Assembly (NCBI GenBank): GCA_051878575.1
Contig: JBJEKJ010000099.1
Location: 11,353 to 75,352, forward strand
Direction: 5' to 3'
Source: CALZFJ01 sp051878575
GTDB lineage: Bacteria > Bacteroidota > Bacteroidia > Bacteroidales > Muribaculaceae
DNA: 64,000 nucleotides
In this document: piece after piece, positions 32,612-42,769 of the stretch
Layout of the letters: each line of letters starts with the position of its first letter
Numbering within the stretch: the stretch's first letter is position 1
The notes under the pieces: generated by a model
Seen by the model: only the letters and a program-made list of their open reading frames with translations
What the model was told of the DNA's origin: nothing
The model's database searches: none
Position numbers and translations under genes: made by a program

Positions 32612-35071
32612 ATGAGAAAACAGTTATTTTTATTCCTATTTATTGCAATTGCCGCCTCTGTGTCGGCCGTGCAGATAGGAGTGGACAGGGCAAGGACCGA
32701 GGCTATGAGGTTTTTCAGCACCGACAGCCGGTTGAAGAGTGTTTCGAGTGAGAAATTGGAGCTTGCTTACACCGAGCGCACTGCCGACTACGACAATTTC
32801 TATGTATTTGCCAATGCGAAGCGAGGATTTGTCATCGTTTCGGCCGACGATTGTGCCATGCCGATTCTCGGCTACGGCACCGAGAGCGTGTTCGACGCGG
32901 GAAATATCCCCGATGGATTGAAATTCATGATGAGTGAGTATAAAAACGAGATTAACTATGCCATAGAGCATGGGTTGAGAACGGCAGGAGGACGCTCGGT
33001 AGTGGAAACGCTTGCGCCAATATCTCCGCTATGTGCCACAAGGTGGAATCAGGGCGCGCCTTACAATAATCTCTGCCCCGACTACAACTCCTCAAGTAAA
33101 TGCGTGACCGGGTGTGTGGCTACGGCGATGGCTCAAGTAATGAAGTTCAATAATTGGCCGGAGCGCGGCACGGGCTCAAACTCCTATACCACCACAATCA
33201 ATGGGTCCGACAAGACTTTGGCGCTCGATTTCAGCACCATAGCTTTCGATTGGGAAAATATGACCAACTTATATGGAGCGAACTCCACCGATGCCGAGAA
33301 GGAGGCTGTGGCTACGCTGATGTATGCTTGCGGCGTGTCGGTGAATATGGGCTATGGCATGTCGTCGGGGACGCGATCCGTCTATGTGCCGCGAGCCCTT
33401 GCCAATTATTTCGGCTATGACAAGAGCGTGAGAATGGCTGATCGAGATTGCTATAGCTACAGGGATTGGACCAATCTTGCATATTCGGAATTGGTGGCCA
33501 ACCGCATAATGTATGTGTCGGGCAGTAATGATAATGCCGGACATGCTTTTGTGTGCGATGGCTACGACAAAGACGGCTATTTCCATATCAACTGGGGCTG
33601 GGGCGGCATATCCGACGGATATTTCCGCTTCTCGGCTCTTAACCCATCGACGCAAGGCTTGGGAGGCAGCGAATCGGGATACAGTAGCGGCGTGTCGCTT
33701 ATTTATAATATAAAGCCCGATGAGGGAGGTTCGGATTATCAGGAAGTGATGTTCTCCGATGACTTTGTCCCCGATGTGACCTCAGTGCCGAGAACGAATG
33801 CAGGTGCAGAAATAGGTTTCACGTTTTCCATAATCCGTGTGAGAAATACATATCAGGGAGCGTCGAACATCAAAATGGGCGCGTATGTGGTAAATAAGGA
33901 AACCGATGACTCATTGTTTTTTGAGAGCGACATCTACTGGAGTGTGGAGTGTGGCAATTGGATACGTTCGGATGACGATAAGCAGATGTATTTCGCCGCA
34001 TCGAATCTGTTGGAATTGGAGAAAGGAACATATCGTGTGTCGCCGGCATTTTACGATGTCACGCATGGCATTTTTGGCGATGTGAGTGTGCCATATAACA
34101 GTATCGACCATGTTGACATGGTCGTGGATGATAGCGGGCTCTCATTTATGGTGCCGGAGAAGGGCGCGGCGAAGTTGACAACCGACTATGTGAAATTCAA
34201 CACATCTTTCTATGCCGGAGAAAGCTACTCGGTGGAGGTTACCGTGAGCAACACGGGCGTGGAATACAATGGGGCCATCTATCCGATTATCGTCGATGAG
34301 GATTATCAGATACAAGGTAGTCTCACCACCATTTACTTCGACATTCCTCAGGGTGAAAGCTCTACGCTGACGATTATGGCCGATGTTCCCGATAATGCTT
34401 CCGGCTCCTATTATTTCGCTCTCGCCGACCGTGATTTTAATCTTATCAGCAGTCTGTATCCTATCGAGGTTAAGATTGCCCCCAATACCTACACTCTCGA
34501 GGTGACCAATTTTTCTATTGCTGACGCCAATAATGTAGACCCGGCAAACGTGCGTGTGAGAGCCAATGTGAGGTGCACCGATGGATTCTTCAATAATTTT
34601 ATGTATGTGTGGATATTCAATGCTTCGGGTAACGGATTGTTCAATGCGGCAACGCCTATGATGGTGCTTGACAAAGACAATTCGACGACTGTCGATATGT
34701 CGGTAGTCCATGCCGATGCAGTGCAAGGGACTTCATATCTTGCGGCACTTTACACCTACAATGACGGTTGGAAGCAATTGACCAAGGCATTGAAATTCAC
34801 GACGGCAATTCCCACCGGCGTGGCGGCGACGAGTGCCGATGAGGAGTTGAAAGTGCTTGTCGGGGCCGCCGGTGATGCGGTGAGCGTCGTTTCGCCCGAG
34901 CCGGTGAGCGCTGTGCGCGTATATGCTCTTTCGGGTGGCATGGTGGCTGCCGCCGATGCCGGAGGCGAGAATAGCGTGAGCGTTGACATTTCAGCGCTTT
35001 CGCAGGGTGTCTACGTGGTGCACGCCGACACGGCAAGTGGCATCGTAGTGAGGAAAATAGTGAAGAAATAG
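32612..35071 (+). CDS. C10 family cysteine peptidase, T9SS-secreted
   Basis: An 819-residue secreted peptidase of the streptopain/PrtT (C10) family. The signal peptide (residues 1-18) precedes a Spi-type inhibitory pro-domain (about 20-130; FVIVSADDCAMPILGYG). The catalytic Cys is in CVTGCVATAMAQVMKF (near 168), and the His in GHAFVCDGYD (near 310) with the Trp-rich FHINWGWGGISDGYF. A large beta region (400-740) follows, and a type A C-terminal sorting signal (VRVYALSGGMV ... LSQGVYVVHADT ... RKIVKK). It degrades extracellular protein or host factors. I place the start at ATG 32612, not the GTG six bases upstream, because the signal peptide starts there. Confidence 0.94.
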   Translation: MRKQLFLFLFIAIAASVSAVQIGVDRARTEAMRFFSTDSRLKSVSSEKLELAYTERTADYDNFYVFANAKRGFVIVSADDCAMPILGYGTESVFDAGNIPDGLKFMMSEYKNEINYAIEHGLRTAGGRSVVETLAPISPLCATRWNQGAPYNNLCPDYNSSSKCVTGCVATAMAQVMKFNNWPERGTGSNSYTTTINGSDKTLALDFSTIAFDWENMTNLYGANSTDAEKEAVATLMYACGVSVNMGYGMSSGTRSVYVPRALANYFGYDKSVRMADRDCYSYRDWTNLAYSELVANRIMYVSGSNDNAGHAFVCDGYDKDGYFHINWGWGGISDGYFRFSALNPSTQGLGGSESGYSSGVSLIYNIKPDEGGSDYQEVMFSDDFVPDVTSVPRTNAGAEIGFTFSIIRVRNTYQGASNIKMGAYVVNKETDDSLFFESDIYWSVECGNWIRSDDDKQMYFAASNLLELEKGTYRVSPAFYDVTHGIFGDVSVPYNSIDHVDMVVDDSGLSFMVPEKGAAKLTTDYVKFNTSFYAGESYSVEVTVSNTGVEYNGAIYPIIVDEDYQIQGSLTTIYFDIPQGESSTLTIMADVPDNASGSYYFALADRDFNLISSLYPIEVKIAPNTYTLEVTNFSIADANNVDPANVRVRANVRCTDGFFNNFMYVWIFNASGNGLFNAATPMMVLDKDNSTTVDMSVVHADAVQGTSYLAALYTYNDGWKQLTKALKFTTAIPTGVAATSADEELKVLVGAAGDAVSVVSPEPVSAVRVYALSGGMVAAADAGGENSVSVDISALSQGVYVVHADTASGIVVRKIVKK

Positions 35072-35139
35072 CACGAAGCTATATGGCTTAAGGCCTCAGA
35101 GAAGATATGCGCTCAGGGTAATCGCAGTGTTTGGCGACT

Positions 35140-35275
35140 CCTTGAGCGCATTTTGTTGCCATTGCGCTCGATTTGCACTATCTTTAGATAAGATAGGCTG
35201 CATCTCGGCAATGCCAATCAAGTAAACTTGTTGCCATTGCGCTCGATTTGCACTATCTTTGCAGCCGAAAGGTGG
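35140..35275 (+). repeat. Two promoter-bearing repeats before the P-type ATPase gene
   Basis: Two near-identical stretches (CCATTGCGCTCGATTTGCAC) end in TATCTTTA (35179-35186) and TATCTTTG (35254-35261), 75 bases apart. Each has TTGC 19 bases upstream, a good Bacteroidetes promoter facing the ATPase gene at 35351. The sequence between (GATAGGCTGCATCTCGGCA, then AAGTAAACTTG) is the reverse complement of the 18.1-kb repeats. The copies sit in the 279-bp gap after the C10 peptidase gene and account for most of it. Confidence 0.88.
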
Positions 35276-35350
35276 AATTTCTGTGTTATGTTTGTGTGTA
35301 GCAATAGGATAATACAGCTATTCTTATAAATTTATGACATTATAAATAAG

Positions 35351-38125
35351 ATGATTGACTTGAAATTACTCAGGGGACTGACGGGCAGCGAGGTGGAGGC
35401 GAACCGCCTGAAGTTTGGCGTGAATGTGCTTACTCCGCCCGAAAAGGCGTCGCTCTTTTCGCAATTTGTGGAGAAATTCCGCGACCCGCTTATTAAAATC
35501 CTGCTTGTCGCGCTGCTGTTGTCGATTGGCATATCGTGCTATGAGGTGATGAGCCTCGGCGAGCCTGCCACGGTGTTTCTCGAGCCGGTGGGAATCTTTG
35601 TGGCTATCACTCTTGCCACGCTTGTGGGCTTCCTCGTTGAGGTGAATGCCAACAAGAAATTCGACATGCTGAACAAGGTGAACGACGACGTGGCCGTGAA
35701 GGTGCTGCGCGACGGCAATATCACTCAGGTGCCCCGAAAGGATGTGGTGGTGGGCGACATCGTGATTCTCGAGGCCGGCGAGGAGGTGCCTGCCGACGGC
35801 TTGCTGCTCGACTCGATGACGCTGAGCATCAATGAGAGCACACTCACCGGCGAGCCTGTGATTAAGAAGTCGCACATTGAGTCGGAGTTCAAGCCCGACG
35901 CCACTTATCCCACAAACCGCGTGCTCCGCGGCACTACCGTGACCGAGGGGCACGGAGTGATGCGTGTGGATGCCGTGGGCGATGCCACCGAGTATGGCAA
36001 GGTGTATGAGGAGGCGCAGATAGAGAACAACATCAAGACGCCGCTCACGCTGCAATTCGACAAGCTCGGGCGATATATATCATACGGAAGCTATTTCGTC
36101 GGCGCGATAATAGTGATAGGCCGACTGCTGATTTTCGACTATGCCTCATTCGACCTGCTCAGCGTGCAGTTTGTAAACTACTTCATGGTGACGATAATGC
36201 TTGCCGTGACGCTGATTGTGGTGTCGGTGCCCGAGGGGCTGCCTATGAGCGTCACCCTGAGCCTCGCCCTGAGCATGCGCCGCATGCTCGCAAGCAACAA
36301 CCTCGTGCGCAAGATGCACGCCTGCGAGACGATGGGCGCGACAACCATAATATGTACCGACAAGACGGGGACGCTCACGCAGAACCAGATGCGCGTCTAT
36401 GAGGCCAGGTTCTATGGGCTTGGGGATTGCAGGGCGCTTGCCGAGGGCGACGACGAGAGCCGCATAATATCGGAAGCCATAGCATGCAACTCCACGGCGT
36501 TTCTCGACTGCTCAAATGCAGAGCGCACAGTGGCGCTTGGCAATCCCACTGAGGGTGCTCTTCTGCTCTGGCTGAAGGATAATGGCCGCGACTATCTCGC
36601 CATACGCGAGTCGTGCGAGGTGGTGGCACAGTTGCCATTCTCCACCGAGCGCAAGTATATGGCCACCGTGGTGCGCAGCAGCGAGCTCGGACGCAATGTC
36701 CTCTATGTGAAGGGCGCTCCCGAGATTGTGCTTGCCATGTGCGGCAGTGTGTCGGGTGATGTGTCGGGCGATGAGATCCGCGAGTCGCTTGCCGGGTATC
36801 AGTCGAAAGCCATGCGCACGCTCGGCTTTGCCCGCCAACTTCTCGACGAAGACGAGTGTCCGATAGCCGATGGCACGCTGCGGGCGTCGAATCTGCGATT
36901 CACAGGCATTGTGGCAATCAGCGACCCGGTGCGCGCCGACGTGCCCGATGCCATTGCCGACTGTATTGAGGCCGGAATCAAGGTGAAGATAGTTACCGGC
37001 GACACTCCGGGCACCGCCCGTGAGATAGGACGCCAAATAGGGCTATGGACCGATGCCGACACCGACGAGAACCACATTTCGGGCCCGGATTTCGCGGCTC
37101 TTGACGACATTGAGGCTGCCGCACGTGCCAAGAAGATTAAAATCATGTCGAGAGCCCGTCCGGGCGACAAGTCGCGACTTGTGAGCCTGCTACAGCAGGG
37201 CGGCGAGGTGGTGGCGGTTACCGGCGACGGTACCAACGACGCCCCGGCACTGAATGCCGCCCAGGTGGGTCTCTCGATGGGCGACGGCACCTCGGTGGCA
37301 AAGGAGGCGAGCGACATTACCATTATGGACAATTCCTTCGCGTCGATTACCAAAGCCGTGATGTGGGGCCGATCGCTCTATCAGAATATCCAGCGTTTCA
37401 TACTCTTCCAGCTTACGGTGAACGTGGTGGCTTGCGTAATAGTGGGCATAGGAGCGTTCATGAGCTATCAATCGCCGCTCACGGTGACGCAGATGCTGTG
37501 GGTGAACCTGATAATGGACACTTTTGCCGCCCTTGCCCTTGCCTCGTTGCCTCCGAGCGAGGAGGTGATGGCACATAAGCCGCGCCGCCGCTCCGACTTC
37601 ATAGTGAGCCGCCGCATGCTGTGGTTTGTGATTGGCATAGGCTTGGCGTTCACGCTATTCCTTTTCGGACTAATGCAATATTTGAAGCAATATCACATAG
37701 AGTCGCTTGCCGATTTCTCGTGGAGTGGATATTTTGCCCAATTCTTCGACTTCCACTATAGCCGGGCCGATGAAATCTCGCTCTACGACCACACTATATT
37801 CTTCACTGTGTTCGTTTTTCTTCAATTTTGGAATCTTTTCAATGCGAAGTCGTTCGGGAGCGGACACTCCGCGTTTTGGAAGATAAGAGAGAGCAAGGTG
37901 TTTTTTGGAACAGTTTTTATGATATTAGTAGGACAAATTTTGATTGTGGAATTTGGCGGTCAGATGTTTAATGTCTACTTTAGCAGTGCGGGAAGCGGCC
38001 TTCGACTTGCCGACTGGCTGTATATCATAGCCGGCACCTCTGTGGTGCTATGGATAGGCGAGATAGTGCATCTTTTCGACAAGCGCCGCCAACGCCGAAA
38101 AAATTGTTCAATAAATAACGTGTAG
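35351..38125 (+). CDS. Calcium-translocating P-type ATPase, PMCA-type
   Basis: A 924-residue P2B-type ion pump. The phosphorylation loop CTDKTGTLTQNQM has the catalytic Asp near residue 336; ESTLTGEPV is the actuator motif, KGAPE the nucleotide site and VAVTGDGTNDAPAL the hinge. About ten membrane helices are visible. PEGLPMSV in helix 4 fits Ca2+ transport; Mn2+ or Mg2+ cannot be excluded. The gene shares a transcript with the beta-barrel protein whose ATG is 2 bases after its stop, and is preceded by two promoter repeats. Confidence 0.94.
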   Translation: MIDLKLLRGLTGSEVEANRLKFGVNVLTPPEKASLFSQFVEKFRDPLIKILLVALLLSIGISCYEVMSLGEPATVFLEPVGIFVAITLATLVGFLVEVNANKKFDMLNKVNDDVAVKVLRDGNITQVPRKDVVVGDIVILEAGEEVPADGLLLDSMTLSINESTLTGEPVIKKSHIESEFKPDATYPTNRVLRGTTVTEGHGVMRVDAVGDATEYGKVYEEAQIENNIKTPLTLQFDKLGRYISYGSYFVGAIIVIGRLLIFDYASFDLLSVQFVNYFMVTIMLAVTLIVVSVPEGLPMSVTLSLALSMRRMLASNNLVRKMHACETMGATTIICTDKTGTLTQNQMRVYEARFYGLGDCRALAEGDDESRIISEAIACNSTAFLDCSNAERTVALGNPTEGALLLWLKDNGRDYLAIRESCEVVAQLPFSTERKYMATVVRSSELGRNVLYVKGAPEIVLAMCGSVSGDVSGDEIRESLAGYQSKAMRTLGFARQLLDEDECPIADGTLRASNLRFTGIVAISDPVRADVPDAIADCIEAGIKVKIVTGDTPGTAREIGRQIGLWTDADTDENHISGPDFAALDDIEAAARAKKIKIMSRARPGDKSRLVSLLQQGGEVVAVTGDGTNDAPALNAAQVGLSMGDGTSVAKEASDITIMDNSFASITKAVMWGRSLYQNIQRFILFQLTVNVVACVIVGIGAFMSYQSPLTVTQMLWVNLIMDTFAALALASLPPSEEVMAHKPRRRSDFIVSRRMLWFVIGIGLAFTLFLFGLMQYLKQYHIESLADFSWSGYFAQFFDFHYSRADEISLYDHTIFFTVFVFLQFWNLFNAKSFGSGHSAFWKIRESKVFFGTVFMILVGQILIVEFGGQMFNVYFSSAGSGLRLADWLYIIAGTSVVLWIGEIVHLFDKRRQRRKNCSINNV

Positions 38126-38127
38126 AT

Positions 38128-38853
38128 ATGAACGTGAAATTTGGAATCGCGGCCATGCTTGCCGCAGTGATGCTGCTTGTCGCAGCCGATGCGCAGGCGC
38201 AATATCGCTCTCGTCCTCGCCCGGTGCCGGCGCAGCGACATGCGGCGATACCGCGCGCCTACGATAGTGGCTCGTCCGATGATGATATGTGTTATAAAGG
38301 TTTTATCGAGGCGGGCTATTCGGCCGGAGTGGGAAACTACCGTGCCAATCAGCTCGACGTGCTCACAACACACGGCGTGGCCATAGGCGACGGATTCGTG
38401 GGCGTTGGTACCGGTGTCAACGTGCTTTTTCCAAAGGAGGAGGGCGTAGGAACCAACTGGAGCATGGGCGACTACGGCAATGGATATCGACCTCAGGGCA
38501 CGAAATATCGCAGCGAGAATGCGGTGTTCATTCCTTTGTATCTCGACTTGAAGTATAATTTCTCGGGCAGCTCGGTGTCGCCATTCGTGGATTTGAAGTT
38601 GGGTGGCACATTCCTTGTCAACGACAATGCCGTGTGCTTGGGCAATGGTTGGATCGACAATCGGACAAGTGTGTATTGTAGCCCCTCAGTGGGTGTGCGC
38701 ATACCTATAGGCGGCAGTGCGGCTTTCAATGTGGCTGTCACCTATACGCTTATCTCTCAGAAGTATTACTATTACGATTATTGGGACGGACCGGTCTATA
38801 GTGATGGCATTTCACTCCATTCGCTCGGCGCGAGACTGTCAATAGAGTGGTGA
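38128..38853 (+). CDS. Outer-membrane beta-barrel protein
   Basis: A 241-residue exported protein with a signal peptide (LLVAADAQAQ) and a barrel-like pattern: FIEAGYSAGVGNY, VGVGTGVNVLF, AVFIPLYLDLKYNFSGSSVSPFVDLKLGG, ending with LHSLGARLSIEW. The last residue, Trp in place of Phe, fits an outer-membrane insertion signal. The family is related to small OmpW/PorT-like proteins, but the function is unknown. Its start is two bases after the ATPase stop, so it is in the same operon. Confidence 0.8.
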   Translation: MNVKFGIAAMLAAVMLLVAADAQAQYRSRPRPVPAQRHAAIPRAYDSGSSDDDMCYKGFIEAGYSAGVGNYRANQLDVLTTHGVAIGDGFVGVGTGVNVLFPKEEGVGTNWSMGDYGNGYRPQGTKYRSENAVFIPLYLDLKYNFSGSSVSPFVDLKLGGTFLVNDNAVCLGNGWIDNRTSVYCSPSVGVRIPIGGSAAFNVAVTYTLISQKYYYYDYWDGPVYSDGISLHSLGARLSIEW

Positions 38854-38898
38854 AAGTGCTGAAAAGTTGCATTGTAATAGTTAAAAATACTTAATACT

Positions 38899-38932
38899 AA
38901 CTCTCGCAGACTTGATTTGCGGGAGTTTTTGC
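38899..38932 (+). terminator. Terminator after the ATPase operon
   Basis: AACTCTCGCA (38899-38908) pairs with TGCGGGAGTT (38918-38927) with one G-U, followed by a T-run. Confidence 0.85.
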
Positions 38933-39572
38933 GTTTTGATTAACTTAAAATAGGAGGTTTGTTTAACATTCGGGGGCTGTTGAGAGCAAATACGGCCCTG
39001 ACAGGCTTTTGTTATGATTGATAGTGTGGCTTTCGGGGCACATCTCAAGGGTGTGAGAGAATGAATGTGACATAGATGCGCGAATAGTGTGCAAAAATGC
39101 TTATTTTTAGATATATGCGATAGCCTATAAAGTCGATTGGAATAAATTATTATACATATAACAGCTATTTGAAGGTGTCTGATTGTAATTTTATGAGCAC
39201 AAATAATTGCAAATCGTAAGTAAAAAGAGAAAAAAGAAATGGTTTGTTCGGAAATGTGCCGTTTGTGTTAAAGTTGCGAATTTTGCATAAATCATTTGCA
39301 AATTGATGTAACTTTGCGCAAAAATTTTTGCGGCGAGACAAAAAATATTGGCTGAAACGACGCGTTTGGCTGTCGGCATGCCATAGTTTCTTGCCTGCTG
39401 CGGAATCGACGCTGAAAAATTTGGATAACATAATCATTATCTTAAAAAGAAGCGGCATAGGGATAAAATTTAGACTATTTGTGAGGAAAGAAGCCTGTAG
39501 TAAGAGAATTCAGGCTCCTCACGACAATAAAGGGAAGTTTAGTTATTCAATTATTTATAAGTTTTTTAAGGT
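38933..39572 (+). promoter_or_regulatory. SusC upstream region: promoter and structured leader
   Basis: This 640-bp gap is AT-rich and I see no gene in it. A -7 box TAACTTTG lies at 39309-39316 (TTTG about 23 bases upstream), so the SusC message should begin near 39322 and carry a leader of about 250 bases. Inside it, at 39481-39523, GTGAGG and AGCCTG pair with CAGGCT and CCTCAC around a 5-base bulge (AAAGA), a stem of 12 bp with a 13-base loop. Such a stem could govern translation or mRNA stability. The reason for the long leader is unknown. Confidence 0.7.
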
Positions 39573-42500
39573 ATGAAAAGGCTAATTTTAGTTTTGATTA
39601 CAGTTTGTTCGGTATTGGCAGTGATTGCCCAGACGAAGAAGGTTACCGGACAAGTTGTCTATGCCGGAACCGATGAGCCATTGATTGGTGCCACGGTACT
39701 TCCGGTAGGAGGTGGAAATGGAACTGTTACGAACATGGACGGTAAATTCATGTTGACCATTCCATCAAGTGTGAAATTGATAACCGTTTCCTATGTGGGA
39801 ATGGCAACTCGCCAGGTGGAAGTCTCCTCAAATATGGTGATAAAACTTGAGAACGCCGACACTCAGCTCGACGAGGTGGTTGTTACCGCCATGGGCGTAA
39901 AGAAGGACCGCAAGGCGCTGGGCTATGCCGCACAGGACCTTAAGGCCGAGGATCTTAACACCGAGGGAACCACATCGCTTGCCAATGCAATTCAAGGAAA
40001 GCTGACGGGTGTGTCCATTCGTCAGTCGTCGGGTTCGCCGGGCGCGTCGGCACAGATCGTGATTCGCGGTGCCCGCTCGTTCGACGGCAATAATGCGCCA
40101 CTATATGTGATTGATGGAATGCCGGTCTCCACGACCCCCGACTTCAGCACCGGAGCATCGGTGACCGGAGCCGACATTTCCGATCGCTCCGTCGACATCA
40201 ATCCCGAGGACATCGAGAGCATCAACGTGCTCAAGGGTCAGGCAGCATCGGCTCTCTATGGTATTCGTGCCTCCAATGGCGTTATCGTCATCACCACCAA
40301 GCGCGGCTCGCTGAAGTCGTCACGCCCGGTGGTCACTTTGTCGACCAACATTAGCGCCGAGCGCGTATCGCGCAAGTTCAAGCGCCAGACGGTGTATTCT
40401 CAAGGAACGTCAGGCACGTATGATCCCAATTCATCGATGTCGTGGGGCTCGAAAATCGAGGATTTGCCGAATCACCCCAAATATGGAGGCAACACCGATA
40501 ACGCCTACACCGCCAATGGCAAGCATGAGGGCCAGTATTACAATCCCAAGCGTGCGGCAGCAGGCCTTTCGGGCTGGGAGACACCTACGGTCTACGACAA
40601 TGTGGGCGACTTCCTCGGCACGGGATTCACTGAGAACACCAATTTCAACGTGTCGCAGAAGAAAGACAACCTCGACTATTCATTCGGCGTGAGCAACTCC
40701 TACCAGAAGGGTATTATCCCATCCACGGGTATGACCCGCTGGGGTGCGCGCGGACTTGTGGACTACACTATCGACAAGGAGTGGAAGACGGGTTTCTCGG
40801 TGAACTATTCGAGCAGCCGCATCACCGGCGCGCCGGGAGCCAACAGCGGTATCATGAATGTGGTTTACTCATGCCCGGCAGAGTATAACTTGAAGGGAAT
40901 CCCCTACAATGTGCCCGGCGACCCAACGCAGCAGATTCTTTTCCGCTCCACGACGTTCAACAACCCGTATTGGTGGGCCGACAACGATGAGTTCTCGCAG
41001 CATAACAACCGCACTTACGGCAACGCCTACGCAGAGTATCACCCCGAGATCAACTGGGGCGACAATATGCAGCTTTGGTTCCGCGAGCAGGCCGGTCTCG
41101 ACGTGTACACTTCCGACTACACCGATAGGGCAGAGGTCGGCTCGGCCTACAACAAAAAGGGCGAGATCTACAACTATGGTACACAGCAGAATGTGTTCAA
41201 CAACCTGTTCACCATCAACTTCAACGCCAAATTAGGCGACGAGCAGCAGTGGGGCTTGGACGTGATACTCGGTAATGAAATCAATCACGAGAACATCCGC
41301 CGATGGGGCTACTATGGAAGCAACTTCCAGTATTATGGCTTCCCCACTATCTCCAACGCGACGGCCTACACTTCGTCGGAGTATGGCCGCAAGGAGCGCA
41401 CCGTGGGATTCTTCGGCAGCGTCTCGGCATCATGGGCCGATCAGCTCTACCTTACTGTTACCGGACGTAACGACTACGTGTCGACCATGCCGCGCGGCTC
41501 TCGCAGCTTCTTCTATCCCTCAGTATCGCTCGGATGGGTGTTCACTCAGCTCAAGGAATTAAAGAGCATCAAGGATGTGCTCAGCTTCGGTAAGTTGCGC
41601 GCCTCGTTTGCTCAGGTAGGACAGGCCGGAACTTACTATAACAACTATTACTACACACCCTCATACGGCAGTGGAATGTATGCCTACACTCCTGTCACTT
41701 ATCCTTTGCCTACCGGACAATCGACTTATGTGCCTATGTATGTGGTGTATGACCCGAACTTGAAGCCTCAGAACACGTCAAACTTCGAGATAGGAACCGA
41801 ACTCGGCTTCTTCAACGGACGCTTGCGCTTTGACTATACGTTCAGCTATCAGAATGTAAAAGACCAAATTTTTGAGGTTCCTATCGACGGCTCGACCGGA
41901 TATCAGTATATCCTCACCAATGCCGGAAAGATGGAGACTCAGGCGCATGAGCTCAGCATCAATGCCGCAATTCTCAGCGCGAAGGATTATTCGCTCGATC
42001 TCGGCGTGAATTTCACCCGCGTGTGGAACTATGTGAAGGAGCTTGCTCCCGGCGTGGAGTCGATTATGCTCGGCGGCTTCGTGGAGCCTCAGGTGCGCGC
42101 ACAGGCAGGATGTACTTATCCCAACATCTACGGAAACGCATTCAAGCGTGATGAGAATGGCAATTTGCTCCTGCTCAACGGTCTGCCACAGGCAAGTGCC
42201 GACAGCCAAGATCTCGGAAGCTGCTCGCCCGACTTCAACATGGGTTTCACCCTCGGCGGACGCTACAAGCGAGTTTCTCTCTCCACTACCTGGGATTGGC
42301 AGAAGGGCGGTAAGATGTATCACGGAACCAACATGGTGATGAACTACTTCGGTGCGACGCAAGAGTCGCTCCCATATCATGAGGGCACTATGGTGGCCGA
42401 GGGTATTGACGAGGCTACAGGCCTGCCCAACGAGGTAGAGGTGTCGAAGCAGGTTTACTATATGTACTACTATGACGTGACTGAGGCCGGTATCTACGAC

Positions 42501-42728
42501 ACGAGCTTCCTTAAACTCCGCGACGTGACGCTGACCTACAATCTTCCGCGACTTGGAAAGTTCGACATATCGGTATTCGGTTTTGCTCGCAACGTGCTTA
42601 TTTGGGCTAAGATGCCCAACTTCGACCCTGAGTCATCGCAAGGTAACGGCAACATGAGCGGCTACTTTGAGCGCTTCTCGGTGCCGAGCACCTCAAGTTT
42701 CGGTGGCGGTCTTAAAGTCACTTTCTAA
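39573..42728 (+). CDS. SusC/RagA-type TonB-dependent outer-membrane transporter
   Basis: A 1051-residue SusC-family importer that moves glycans (or other large nutrients) across the outer membrane with TonB energy. A signal peptide (CSVLAVIAQ) is followed by a carboxypeptidase D regulatory-like domain (residues 25-95), a TonB box/plug start (LDEVVVTAMGVKKDRKALGYA), the plug (GTTSLANAIQGKLTGVSIRQ, NDAPLYVIDG-type segment NNAPLYVIDGMP), and a 22-strand barrel ending in SSFGGGLKVTF. The paired SusD gene follows after 41 bases. The substrate is not evident; no sugar enzymes are next to it. Confidence 0.95.
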   Translation: MKRLILVLITVCSVLAVIAQTKKVTGQVVYAGTDEPLIGATVLPVGGGNGTVTNMDGKFMLTIPSSVKLITVSYVGMATRQVEVSSNMVIKLENADTQLDEVVVTAMGVKKDRKALGYAAQDLKAEDLNTEGTTSLANAIQGKLTGVSIRQSSGSPGASAQIVIRGARSFDGNNAPLYVIDGMPVSTTPDFSTGASVTGADISDRSVDINPEDIESINVLKGQAASALYGIRASNGVIVITTKRGSLKSSRPVVTLSTNISAERVSRKFKRQTVYSQGTSGTYDPNSSMSWGSKIEDLPNHPKYGGNTDNAYTANGKHEGQYYNPKRAAAGLSGWETPTVYDNVGDFLGTGFTENTNFNVSQKKDNLDYSFGVSNSYQKGIIPSTGMTRWGARGLVDYTIDKEWKTGFSVNYSSSRITGAPGANSGIMNVVYSCPAEYNLKGIPYNVPGDPTQQILFRSTTFNNPYWWADNDEFSQHNNRTYGNAYAEYHPEINWGDNMQLWFREQAGLDVYTSDYTDRAEVGSAYNKKGEIYNYGTQQNVFNNLFTINFNAKLGDEQQWGLDVILGNEINHENIRRWGYYGSNFQYYGFPTISNATAYTSSEYGRKERTVGFFGSVSASWADQLYLTVTGRNDYVSTMPRGSRSFFYPSVSLGWVFTQLKELKSIKDVLSFGKLRASFAQVGQAGTYYNNYYYTPSYGSGMYAYTPVTYPLPTGQSTYVPMYVVYDPNLKPQNTSNFEIGTELGFFNGRLRFDYTFSYQNVKDQIFEVPIDGSTGYQYILTNAGKMETQAHELSINAAILSAKDYSLDLGVNFTRVWNYVKELAPGVESIMLGGFVEPQVRAQAGCTYPNIYGNAFKRDENGNLLLLNGLPQASADSQDLGSCSPDFNMGFTLGGRYKRVSLSTTWDWQKGGKMYHGTNMVMNYFGATQESLPYHEGTMVAEGIDEATGLPNEVEVSKQVYYMYYYDVTEAGIYDTSFLKLRDVTLTYNLPRLGKFDISVFGFARNVLIWAKMPNFDPESSQGNGNMSGYFERFSVPSTSSFGGGLKVTF

Positions 42729-42769
42729 TTCATTCAGATGTCGAACTAAAAATAGATGATAATAAAGAT

